Shown here piece after piece: positions 1 through 9,444 of a stretch of DNA of 15,553 nt. A program made the translations under genes and the position numbers. Each line of letters begins with the position of its first letter. Positions within the stretch are counted from its first letter, which is position 1. The stretch comes from Physocladia obscura. Taxonomy: Eukaryota; Chytridiomycota; Chytridiomycetes; Chytridiales; Chytriomycetaceae. The notes under the pieces are model-generated. The model did not search any database. It saw only the letters and a program-made list of their open reading frames with translations, and had not been told where the DNA came from. The stretch spans positions 1-15,553 of the forward strand of contig JADGJH010000599.1 in the NCBI GenBank assembly GCA_027596945.1, read 5' to 3'.

Positions 1-171
1 TATTTTATTTTTTGCGTTAGTGTAACTTTTGATCAAGCTGGCACAGAAATTATTTTGATCACCTGAATAACCATCTGCACAAACACAAACGCCATCCAGA
101 GAACAGATTCGACGTCCAAATCGCGACCAACAATTGTTTGGAAAACCAGTCACAGATGATTGTGATGAAAT
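1..171 (-). CDS. Partial gene: EGF-like module exon, runs off the left edge
   Basis: On the minus strand a frame is open from about 171 to the window edge. It encodes one EGF-like module: C-W-S-R-F-G-R-R-I-C, then GVCVCADGYSGD, then a final Cys (roughly bases 135 down to 40). The CxC followed by a GYSGD-like turn is the classic EGF signature of secreted or extracellular adhesion proteins. The frame is closed by TAG at 174-172, which reads as a splice acceptor, so this looks like an internal or terminal exon that starts at 171. No ATG and no upstream exon could be placed. After the last Cys the frame continues into lower-complexity sequence and may pass into an intron before the edge. Plus-strand coding-like sequence overlaps bases 134-171, so only one of the two can be functional there. 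Function beyond an extracellular EGF-like module is unknown. Confidence 0.45.
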   Translation of the reverse strand, partial: MSSQSSVTGFPNNCWSRFGRRICSLDGVCVCADGYSGDQNNFCASLIKSYTNAKNKI

Positions 172-440
172 CTACCAAGGCAATGTAAATCCATCAAATT
201 GTGGTCCCAACGAGGCAGTTTACTCCATTGTGCTATACCACTATTTCCTAGTACTCATGAATAGGCCATCCAGGGGATCATGCACTATTGAAAGATATCC
301 ACCAACTTCTTTTATAGCATTGCTAAATCTGTCCCAAATGTTACAGAAGGCAAAAGATGAAAGGAATGTAAAGAAAAAGTTGGCACTTGTCCTGGGGCTG
401 CATGCCCAGCAGCACCTCAAGTGTCACTGTCATGATGATT

Positions 441-473
441 AAGGCCAATGGTAGTGCAGAAACCACTGGCCTT
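441..473. repeat. Inverted repeat, 12-bp arms, 9-nt loop
   Basis: AAGGCCAATGGT (441-452) pairs with ACCACTGGCCTT (462-473) with a single mismatch, around a 9-nt loop. If transcribed from the minus strand the mismatch becomes a G-U wobble, so the stem would be continuous in RNA. It lies inside the broken coding remnant and only 6 bases before a second inverted repeat. Confidence 0.6.
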
Positions 474-479
474 GCAGAA

Positions 480-500
480 TTGTTTGCAGGATGCAAACAA
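480..500. repeat. Perfect inverted repeat, 9-bp arms, 3-nt spacer
   Basis: TTGTTTGCA (480-488) and TGCAAACAA (492-500) are exact reverse complements separated by GGA. It could be a dyad binding site or chance; nothing nearby assigns a function. Confidence 0.6.
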
Positions 501-540
501 CATGCAATTTTTCAGAATATCTTCTTTATTAATTCAATCT

Positions 541-1076
541 GAAAATTTTTGAAAGTAGTATTATCCAAGATGAACTGAATTCTTTATTAACAAACACACA
601 TTCAAAATCTAAATCAACGGAGACTCATTCTTTCCATCATTAAGCAAAAGTTATATGTATATATAAACTGAAAGATTTTACGTCTTAAGGAGAATGATTG
701 AAAAAGTTGATTGTTTCTTGCTGGTGATTGAAGAATTTTGAGTGATGAAAATCAATAGTAAAGAGAGAATTCAATAAATTTTGCAAAAAGCTGAATTTTT
801 GTTTTTTTCAACTTTTCCAGGTATTAGTCCAGCTTAAATGGAATGTTGGCTTTTCTTTAACCTGAAACAAAATTTTTTTGTGACACTTGCTTCCCAGAGC
901 ACAGCACCAACTGGAACTTTCAGGAATCAAAAGTCAAATAATAAACACTCAATTTTTATTCCTTCACACAAACTGAGTAGATGCTATTCAAATTTTCACA
1001 TCTCCATTTTTTGGATGTGTCTCAGACCAATTGTCCGACAAAAAAAAACCCCGAAAGAAAAAGCAGCTTATTCTGC
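541..1076. other. AT-rich intergenic stretch upstream of the CatSper-type gene
   Basis: No convincing gene. Open frames here, such as the one at 838-1137, are low-complexity and rich in Phe, Lys, Asn and Ser, and I treat them as chance. A TATATGTATATATAA stretch at about 651-666 is TATA-like but lies some 400 bp from the candidate start codon. The true 5' exon(s) and promoter of the gene that follows could be hidden here. Confidence 0.4.
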
Positions 1077-4000
1077 ATGTCATTCGGAAATGGTATTTAC
1101 TCATTTATGCATTAAGCTTAAGAATGAATTTATTTAAAACTCAGGGCGATGGTACGTTCAAAGCTTGGAACCAGATGGTGACAGTTTCATCGCAACACGC
1201 GCGTTTACAGTCGGATTTACTTCAACGGCAACATCAATCACGTGGACATCAGTTTCCGGAGACTGCGCAATAACGTCACCGACCAGCGCCACGACGTTAG
1301 TCACGTGTTCGAACATAGGTGTCGAAAAACTAACTGTAACTGGAGACGGCGGGACAACGACAGATACATTTTACGTGACTATCGCAGAAGAAAAAGGATG
1401 CTATCAATGGTATTTGCACACTGGCACGCAACACGTTGTCACAATTGATTCGGCAAATGTGACTGGCTATGTATGGATTATTGATCCAAACAATGAGTCT
1501 ACGGCCGAAACTGCTGGAACGGCTTCGATACCATCAAGCGCGTCAAAATCTTTATCTAAAAGTTTCGCGAATGTTGGAGAAATTCCAAATGTGGTTTTTG
1601 GAGGTGAATCTGTGATAGTGAATTCTTTCAGTTATTCGAATGGGTCAGTTATAGTAAAGTAAATTCATTGATATGGCTCTTTAATCTAAACACGTGTGGT
1701 AGATATTGGCAAATTTTATTTACTACGACAGCCACCGAAACGATTCCGGTGGTGATTACTGGAAACGCTATTTCAATTGCTGGATGCGCTGTCGAACCTC
1801 TCCAAACAATGATTTACGTCAAACCATTGACTGTCTCCACCTGGCTTACTGTAGCAACACCTTCATCGTCCGGCACAGAATCATTTTCACTCTCCGCTAA
1901 CGCGTGTGCGCCAAACATCATGATGGCGTTGGGCTCATATTATTATGGAGCAGGAAACATAGCCTTTTCCAACGCGTATTTCCTCGCTTCCAGTGAACCA
2001 GTTCTTTCATCAAGCTTTAACATTGATTTAAACGGTGTTACAGCAGTTGGAATTAGTATTGGCGGTGTTGCTGTGCTTACTGGATCCCGCGTGTACGTTG
2101 TCAAACTCAATTCATCGACAACAATGAGCGCATTGGGAATACCATCGTCATACGTACCAACAAATTTGCGTGCCACAGATTCATGTGGAAGCGGAGACGC
2201 CGGAAACGCGAATTCAATTGTTGTTGCTTGGAAAAATTCAGCGGGCCTTACAGTTTTCTATGTTTCGACCGATGGCGGAAAAGTATTTACAAGTGTGGAT
2301 GTTTCAGCTGAATTAACTGCAGCAGGAAGTGCATATATACGGGATATAGCTGTTTCACAAGCTTTAAAAGGAGTGATAGTGCTTGTGCGTGACAGTTCGA
2401 AGGATCTGATTTTTTCGGTAAGAAGTGGGGTTGTGACGCCAGGTTATGTGTTTGGATCTTCCACAATGATTCTCGACAGTGGAATTGGTGCAACACCAAA
2501 TGTTATGGAAGGGCATGCAGGAATATTGGTCAGTGGAGACGCGCTTTATATGAGGTATTTAAAATTCATATTTTTAAGGGGTTATTATTGATTTTATCTT
2601 TGTTGGTTTCTTCACCGAAGTTTGGATCTTGGTCAAACCGTATTTAAGATCAGATTGGAAAGCAGAGATTCAGCACGTCCTGCGACAAATCTTTCACCGA
2701 GCGAATATCTTGTTCAAACAGTTATTTCTCAAGATGGCAGCAATTTCGCAGTACTGACATCTACAAATAGGTATTTTTATCTTTGATTAATGCTTGTACA
2801 AATTTTAAATTTTGTCTGTTTTTAAGAGTATTTTATGGTCAATTTGGAATTTCGACAGCAATTGAAATTGCAGCAGGAATTTCAACTTCTCAAAGTGAGT
2901 TTGGAAAAACGCAAATATTTTTATTAAAATTTCCTATAAAAACTAGCCGCTCGTTTGTTTTTCGATGGGCTTCAAAGACTTGTTGTCTATCAACCTTCAT
3001 CATCTGCATACTATGTCATGAGCCGTATTATTTCTATACCAAATGAAATTTTGAGCCCAAGGTTATTCGCCAATTTTGTGTTTGAAAAAATTATTCAATT
3101 AAAAATGTTTTTGAAATTTTTTCAGAGCGCCGACTGCTTCCAATCCAACTTTAGTGTGTCCATACTACCTATGGTCAACAGATTTGGGTTTGACTTATAC
3201 AATCGATATCGGTTTGCATTCTTTAGACCTATATGTAATTTTCCTGAATAATTATTTTGGATAGGAGAAACTGTGCAAATAACTAGCAACGTAACATCGT
3301 CTGGAACTGTGTCAAAAACGATATCAGTTGAGTGATAAATATTTTTTTTTTCAAAAATTGTTTCTTTAAAACTCAATATAATACCTCTTAGCTCTCTTAT
3401 ACAAACTACAGCGTGGTATCTGTGGTACAGGAAACATTTGAATCATCTTCAAACAATATATTCGAGCCATTATCTGATTATAAATCACTCACAACAACTC
3501 TTTTTGTATCTCCGCGCACGAACACTGAGTCGGGAACTTCAGTACTATCCATCCACCCAAAGTCTGCTAACCTTGCCTGCACAAATGCGTTCAAAACGTC
3601 CAAATGTTTTGTTGGATGTCCTAGTGTCCGTCGTATTCTTCTTCGCGGACAATCTCGATCATGCAGTAACGCTACTAATTTACCGACAACAGTCAATTTG
3701 GCACCTGGAACATGGGTTTCTGACTTTACGACATTTGCTCGACCAACAAGTGAGAAATTTATCGCGTACAATTGCGCTGCATGGGGCATTCCTGTGGATG
3801 TATACTACGGCGCACCGTTTGTTCCGATATTTGACGTATATGATGGTGATGTATTTGTGAAGAGTGTTGGAGTAGATGTTGGCCTTTGGGAGATTCATGG
3901 ACGACAAGTAAGATACAATATGACAAATGGGCAAGCGGGGTGTACCAGAGCGGCGCAAACATGGATTGGGATGGTTGAAGCCAACGGAGGAACTGGAGAT

Positions 4001-4492
4001 CCTGTCGACGCTTGGGGACCTGACAATTATGTTTCGTGTTTTGGAGATACAAGTGGCGGGGTGAATTTGAAAGATGAGTACACAGTTTTCAATTCTACAA
4101 GTTGGTTGGCAATTGTTTGGACTGGTGGGAATGATGGTGTTTATGTTTTTACTGCTAAAGTTTTGGATTCTGATTTCAGGTGAGTTTTTTTATTCTATTT
4201 TCTTATCATATTCCAACTTCTAATAACCCAAAATGCCAGTTATTGCCCCCTGTCAGTTACATTTGCACTCAACGTATCTGGAGCGCCACTATCAGCATCA
4301 GTACAAGCCGGAATTATGGTTGGCATAATATTTTTCTTGTTTTTAATTCTTGGGTCATCGTACTTTTGGTATTTGCACGCGAGAAGAAGAGAAGCCAAAG
4401 AAAGTGAACGTACAGAAATTGAAGGATATAATGATGAGTATAATGGCAAAGAAGGAGATGGTGATATATTGTGGAAGGAAAAAACAGAATGA
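1077..4492 (+). CDS. CATSPERE: CatSper channel auxiliary subunit, epsilon/delta type
   Basis: Secreted, single-pass membrane subunit of the CatSper Ca2+ channel, which in known systems sits in the flagellar membrane and drives Ca2+-dependent motility. Firm exons: 1145-1658, 1703-2554, 2621-2770, 2827-2894, 2947-3061, 3126-3211, 3265-3326, 3392-4179 and 4240-4492; all junction phases agree, giving about 963 codons, close to vertebrate epsilon. A 16-nt first exon at 1077-1092 fits in phase but is only a candidate, and no signal peptide is resolved. The middle (1703-3061) is beta-rich with short repeats such as SIVVAWKNSAG and VFYVSTDGGK, as in a beta-propeller. The exon at 3392-4179 holds the family signature: GCPSVRR, an FDVYDGD segment, CTRAAQTW and WGPDNYVSCF, then YVFTAKVLD. 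The last exon begins YCPLSVTFAL, then one transmembrane helix (about 4303-4377), RRR, and an acidic tail. The choice between epsilon and delta is tentative. Confidence 0.72.
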
Positions 4493-5322
4493 ATTACTAG
4501 TTTTTTTCTATCATCAAATCAGAGCTTTTTTATTTCATTTAATTTCTTATTGACAATGGCATACTTTAATGAGCATCCATTTACAACAAAAGACTTCGAA
4601 GTATTTTTCTTACTCAATAAATTGCCAATGCTGTCTTTCGACAGCTCCAACTTCTATGCAACAAAAGTTATACTCCCTGAGGATCTCGAAAATTTTTCAA
4701 AAGATTTTTTTGCCTTTGAAAAAAATTGTTTTTTTTCTGTCACCACCTGATATAAAATGACCTTCCACATGAAGAGTACAGCGAATTTTAGAGGTCTTTG
4801 AAGCACCTGTAATGAGACGGGAGTCTGTGAAGAAAATGGAAATAACTTACCTGTTGATATAATTAGCTGCACGTCGAATTCAACATTATATCAAATCCCT
4901 GCGAGAGACATATTTTTAGAGTGATATAGAGAAGAAGTTTGATAAAACTGTTTTGCGGAACGCAAAAAATAGATTTTCCACTTTTTAAATCAAGTGTTCA
5001 AAAATCAGTACAATCCAATACGTGGCAGATTTGGCAATTAGGAAAAGTAAATGGTGCTAGTTTTATTATCAAGAACTCTAGATTTTTTTAATATCTAGCG
5101 ATAAATACTCGCATTCTGCATGTAATATTTTATTTATTAAAAGGGGATATAAATTTATTCTCAAATTTGGCAATCAGGTCACAATTTTAAGAAAAAACAT
5201 AACTTGCTGGATATGTACCAGTACTTTTCAAGCCTGCGGAATTCTAGATTTTAATTTGGCATTACCCATAAGATTTTCGTAAATTATTAATTCAATAATC
5301 AAAATTTCAAAATTGAACTTAT
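4493..5322. other. AT-rich intergenic region
   Basis: This lies between the CatSper-type gene and the deacylase gene, both on the plus strand. It holds the 3' UTR of the first (an AATAAA hexamer sits at about 4616-4621) and the promoter of the second. A frame of 64 codons from the ATG at 4556 to 4750 is open, but it is rich in Phe, Lys and Asn, has no recognisable motif, and ends in homopolymer tracts. I do not call it a gene. No repeat, RNA gene or mobile element is visible. Confidence 0.5.
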
Positions 5323-6937
5323 ATGAAAACGACAGCGTTGAACTCATTCGGCCAAGATGCCAGCGTCAATAATCATGCAAATTCGAACACTACAACTATT
5401 ATTTCATCAGACCTTGCGGCTCCTGGTATTAGCGTTGTTTTTTCCTGTTTCTTTAATGGTGCCCCATGAATATTTGCTGAACTTTTGTGTCAACGGTTTA
5501 TTTGACAGTCACAGGGTATACATATTCACCAGATTATATGGATGATCGGAATTTAAAATCTCTATCGTACGATTCTTCTGGTTAGTTTTTGAGATTTGGC
5601 ATCTACTGATAAGATGACGTTTGAGGAAACCCCTTAACATTCTGTGATCAGATACAATCGCCATTGAAGTAAACAAGAGTATTAGCGATAATGAACCGCT
5701 ACTCTTGGATTCAACACGGATCTACAAACCACCAGTGCTTGATAAGCAATCGCGGATCACGGACACATTTGCGACAAACGCTCCATCATGTGATGAATTA
5801 AATCTGGATGAATTCGAAGCAGGAAAAGTAAGTGTCGTCTGGATAAACTTGGTGAAACAAGGTCTCGGCGACTGGATCAAAATTCCCGTAATTATTGCGA
5901 AAGGTCTCGCAAATTCAGGAAAAAACTATAACGTTTTTGGGTTGACTGCCGCAATGCACGGCAACGAGCTCAACGGTATCCCGGTAATTCATGCAGTTCT
6001 TTCCACTCTAGATCTCGCAACTCTTTATGGCACGGTTGTTGCAATCCCTTGTGTGAATGTTGTTGGGTTTAATGCACTTCTGCGAGAGTATATGGATGGA
6101 AAAGATTTGAACCGGCAGTTTCCTGGTGCGAGTTCTGGTATGGCCAGCCAAGTTTTTGCGTATGCGTTTCTCACAAAGATTGCTGCTTCATTTACGCATC
6201 TGGTTGACTTACATACAGCAAGTTGTGGTCGTGTTAATAGTTTCTATGTTCGTGCTGATATGAATGGACCGGATACGAAAGCTATGGCGGAATTGATGCA
6301 TCCGGAGATAATTTTACATAACTCAGGCCAAGAAGGTATTTTTTTTTTTCAATTTATCAGATATTAGGAATCAGGAAAATGCAATTTTTAGGAACTTTCA
6401 GAGGTGAATTGACAAATCGTAAGATTAAAGCAATTACTGTAGAGATTGGGAACCCACAGGTTAGTTTATTGCATTATTTATTCATGTTGTGTCACTGCCA
6501 TTCATTTTCTTTAACAGAGATTTCACCCTCAATATATCAACTGGACAGTCCAAGGTATTCTCCGAATTCTAAGTCATTATGAAATGATTCCGGAGGTCTC
6601 ACAGTATCAAAGTACCACCATTTTATTGAACCAACGCGTGTCCAATGTGCCACCACATACGATTCTCTGTTCCAAAGGATTCTGGATTTATACTACAGTT
6701 GGAGGAATACTCGAAGTATATCCACCAATAGGCTGTGTTATTAGAAAAGGCAATATGATTGCATGTGTCAAGGATATCTTTGGAAATATCTTGGAAACTG
6801 TGTATTGTCCTGAAAATGGTGTGAATATTGGATGTGCTGAAAATCCGGTTGCCTTTTCCGGGGATCGTGTGTTGCATCTTGGTGTTTTGATGAAACCTGG
6901 TGAAGTTTTATCAAAAGCTGGCAAAGAAAATTATTAA
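5323..6937 (+). CDS. Zinc-dependent M14-type deacylase (succinylglutamate desuccinylase/aspartoacylase family)
   Basis: Hydrolyses an amide bond of an N-acylated amino acid or similar small molecule; the substrate cannot be told from sequence. Exons: 5323-5425, 5509-5580, 5652-6335, 6392-6459 and 6518-6937, giving 448 residues with all phases consistent. Zinc ligands are His161 and Glu164 (MHGNELNG) and His246 (VDLHTASCG). DLNRQFPG at 210-217 is the substrate-binding Asn-Arg segment, and Glu304 in ITVEIGNPQ is the catalytic Glu. The C-terminal part (GGILEVYPPIGCVIRKGNMI and on) is the beta-barrel domain of the family, with the expected glycines and PxxGV turn. The first ~85 residues are Ser/Thr/Asn- and Asp-rich and poorly conserved in appearance. 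The ATG at 5323 is the first of the open exon, and the next in-frame Met lies at 5538. No targeting signal is obvious, so a cytosolic enzyme is likely. Confidence 0.85.
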
Positions 6938-8044
6938 GCCCTCGTTCTCTTTCTCTCTCTCTCTCTCTTTATTTTTAAATATATGGAAAATTGCTGTTTC
7001 ATTTAAGTTCTTAAATAATCAAATTTGACACATAGAATTGATTAACTTGTCAATCAAACTGCTCACAAAATAGTTGGAGAAAATAGGGCAATGGGAACTG
7101 CTGCCGAAGCACCTTAATTACCATTTTGTTGAAAAAAAGGAAACGAACAATTAAAGAGGAAAAAAAAAACAGAAAAGAAAAAAACTGAAGGTGATTTCTC
7201 AATAAGTCACCCTATAAGGAAATTTACAGTAAATTTGCACATTTATTATAAAATAATAAGCTACCATGAGTTTATTTGGATCGGGCCAAACTCTTAAAAT
7301 TCTTTTAAACTTCAACAGACACACAAGCAATAGCAGCTCATCAAAGACTTCACAGCCTATTGGAATTTTATAATATTTGAACTAGGTGTTTATTTAAAAA
7401 TAATAACGCCCCTTTAATAGTTTCCCTGATCAACAGAAGAGCTCAAAACAATTCTACTAAAAAATCTTGGCGGAAGTAATAAGAGAATGAAGGCAAAATA
7501 AAAATGCTGTGATTAAAGAAATAATTACAAAAGAAAAATTACATACGATGGATCAAATTGGAAATTGCTTATGAACAAGTGAGAATTGTGAAAATTTTAT
7601 GGAGTGGATCAAACGAAAGTAAAGGAATACAATTTTCAATGGTGAAAATGTAATATTCGAGTGAGTATTCTAGGAATCTACCTGTTGCTTTTTGCTTTGT
7701 CATCGTTGTTGTTGATTGAGCACGGTAATACTAGCGTAAGACCTGCTCGCGGATTGACCGCTACCAATCACGGTATCACGGGACACCGCAAGTTTCGCAA
7801 AATAATCCTTAGTTGGCCTGAACAGTCACCGATTTGTTGCTCATTTTTTTGCTCAGAAAGTTTCTTTGCGTGCCAAGTTATTCACCTTGTATGGGCATTG
7901 GTTCATAAATCATTTGGGAACAAAAGAAACCTTCAAAAACTGACATTTATGATGCCACTAAATAAAAATTGCGGTCTCCCCACTCCTCCACGTTCGAAAA
8001 CAATTATTTTTAAAGTACACCAGGTTAAATTGATAATATAGAAA
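6938..8044. other. Intergenic region between convergent genes
   Basis: The deacylase (plus) and the methyltransferase (minus) converge on this 1.1 kb stretch, which should hold both 3' ends. It starts with a CT microsatellite, then purine-rich sequence at about 7150-7190, then AT-rich DNA. Between 7660 and 7900 base composition becomes more balanced. A plus-strand frame there encodes a hydrophobic stretch (YLLLFALSSLLLIEHG, about 7676-7725) followed at 7737 by GTAAGA, a strong donor-like sequence. There is no in-frame ATG ahead of it, so a small secreted-protein gene is possible but unsupported. Confidence 0.4.
6944..6970. repeat. CT/TC microsatellite
   Basis: A pyrimidine tract directly after the deacylase stop codon contains eight TC dinucleotides in a row (6952-6967), flanked by imperfect copies. 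It lies in the likely 3' UTR and is expected to vary in length between strains. Confidence 0.8.
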
Positions 8045-9444
8045 TCATTTTACTTTCTTTTCAACCTGGAAAGATATAGAGTGCGTGTCTGAACAACAAT
8101 TATGGTGAGGAAAACAAAAGATAAAAAAGCATCTCGTGCATATTTAAGTGAAAGAAAATAACTTACTGGCAAATGTTTTGTACTCTTTTGACTCATCAAA
8201 CATCTTATCCACATGGCTTTTAAAATCCTCTCTTGGAACCCCAATCAGTTTGTACATGACATCTTCCAAATTGTAGTTCAAATGCTTCACATCAGTAGCA
8301 ACCATTTCCCCGATTGGTCCACCCCAGTTAATTGGCATTGACACGGTTGCTTTAACGACCTTTTTCAAACGAAATTGTGTTTTTTGAGTCGCGAGTGAAA
8401 CATAACTGACGAGATTCGAGCCACCAAGTATGTCCAGCTGCCGAAGGGCCATTACTTCTGCGACTGCAAATATTACCAACAACAATTAAAAATACGTAAT
8501 TTATTGAAAGTAAAAAATTAATACACAAACATTTATTCAAAAAGTCTTGGTAAATGGGTCCACATCGAGAAAATACACTGTCCACCTAATTTTGAAATTC
8601 TTAAAAACAGGAAAAAAAAAAAAAAGAATTCACAATTAAATACCTCAACCAGTTCAATCCATCCTCCAGGCTTGGTAATACGCATTAATTCACGGATCAC
8701 TGCAGGAAACTCGGATTTTTGCAAGCCTAAAACAAGGTATCGTTGATGAACGAAATCAAACGTGTTGTCTTCATAAGGTAATCCGTTAATAACATTTCTG
8801 GTAACGAAACTTGCTTTTGGCAGAAGTTTTTTGGCTTTTTCGATAACGGCAGGCGCCAAATCCTGGTTTTTTGTTTCAAATAGGAATAACATTCCTAAAA
8901 TAGGCACTCTTACAAGTCCGTGTAATTCAGCAGAAGGATAAACTTTCCCAATCGAGTCAAGCCACCAACCATTTGCGCATCCGACATCAAGAATTTTACA
9001 GTTTGGTGTACTACCCACAAAATCTCGAATTTCACTGCGGACAATGTCGCTGGGTTTTATAGAAATGAATTCATATCAATCGATTAAAAAAAAAAAAAGA
9101 TGAAAATATATACCCTTTGAACAAATGTCTCAACAGATAATGCTATTTTTCAATATAGAGATTAAAATATCAAACAATTAACATAAAAAATAAATGAAAG
9201 TAACCTGCAATTCAAGACGGTCTTGCTCATCTACATCGCTAGGCAAGAGATATTCGCTGTCCTCAACTCCGTGATATTCTCGGGTGAACTCGTTGTCGGG
9301 GAGACTGGTTAGAAGGTGAATGGTTGCGTCAGGAGACTCAGGAGACTCGAGACTCGATGTAATAGTGGGTTGTTCTGTAAGGACTCTTTTATCGATCCAA
9401 GAATTAGCAGTTGTTTTCGTGACTCTTGAGATGTTGTGACCCAT
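8045..9444 (-). CDS. Class I SAM-dependent methyltransferase, fungal type
   Basis: Transfers a methyl group from S-adenosylmethionine to an unknown acceptor; this fold is common in fungal families of secondary-metabolite or regulatory methyltransferases. Exons from 5': 9444-9205, 9142-9114 (29 nt), 9049-8914, 8862-8644, 8585-8531, 8463-8167 and 8088-8045, giving 339 residues. Around residues 70-90 is the conserved EYLLPSDVDEQDRLELQHYL lead-in. Motif I is ILDVGCANGWW (109-119), the SAM-ribose acidic residue is Asp136 (HGLDLAP), motif II is LPYEDNTFDFVHQRYL (163-178) and post-motif III is ITKPGGWIELVEV (197-209). The C-terminal cap has RQLDILGGSNL and PINWGGPIGEM. The start is the ATG at 9444 with A at -3; the frame is open further upstream but without ATG. 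The last exon is the weakest: if the final intron is retained the protein ends at TAA 8146-8144. Confidence 0.85.
9114..9142 (-). other. 29-nt microexon of the methyltransferase gene
   Basis: Codes for HYLLRHLFK plus two bases of a Gly codon. Without it, the phase-0 donor at 9204 cannot be joined in frame to the exon that starts at 9049. With it, the protein reads DRLELQ-HYLLRHLFKG-DIVRSE, which matches the usual helix ahead of motif I. Flanking introns are 62 bp (9204-9143) and 64 bp (9113-9050). Confidence 0.8.

Larger units (their letters stand above)
134..540 (+). pseudogene. Frame-broken, cysteine-containing coding remnant, unidentified
   Basis: Coding-like peptide segments follow each other on the plus strand in different frames. 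Bases 134-250 give a segment with paired Cys (DDCDEIYQGN ... SNCGPNE). Bases about 320-430 give SIAKSVPNVTEGK, an in-frame TGA, then CKEKVGTCPGAACPAAPQ. Bases about 430-520 give MMIKANGSAETTGLAELF followed by Cys. The composition (Cys, Pro, Ala, Gly, Ser, Thr) resembles a secreted wall or surface protein. No single splice model joins the pieces: the frame changes near 425-432 cannot be explained by a GT-AG intron of usual size. I read it as the remains of a gene, family unknown. An alternative is a real gene with unrecognised introns or sequence errors. Confidence 0.3.

Noticed and set aside
838..1137. A plus-strand frame of 99 codons rich in Phe, Lys, Asn and Ser
   Set aside because: No motif, low-complexity composition, and it overlaps the candidate first exon and intron of the CatSper-type gene in another frame.
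3478..4052. Minus-strand frames opposite the large CatSper-type exon
   Set aside because: The plus-strand frame carries conserved family motifs and consistent splice phases; the antisense frames have none.
4556..4750. A 64-codon plus-strand frame with an ATG
   Set aside because: AT-rich with poly-T and poly-A tracts and no recognisable domain. A chance frame is as likely as a small gene.
9050..9204. Direct splice from 9205 to 9049 in the methyltransferase
   Set aside because: The phases do not match; only the 29-nt microexon reconciles them.
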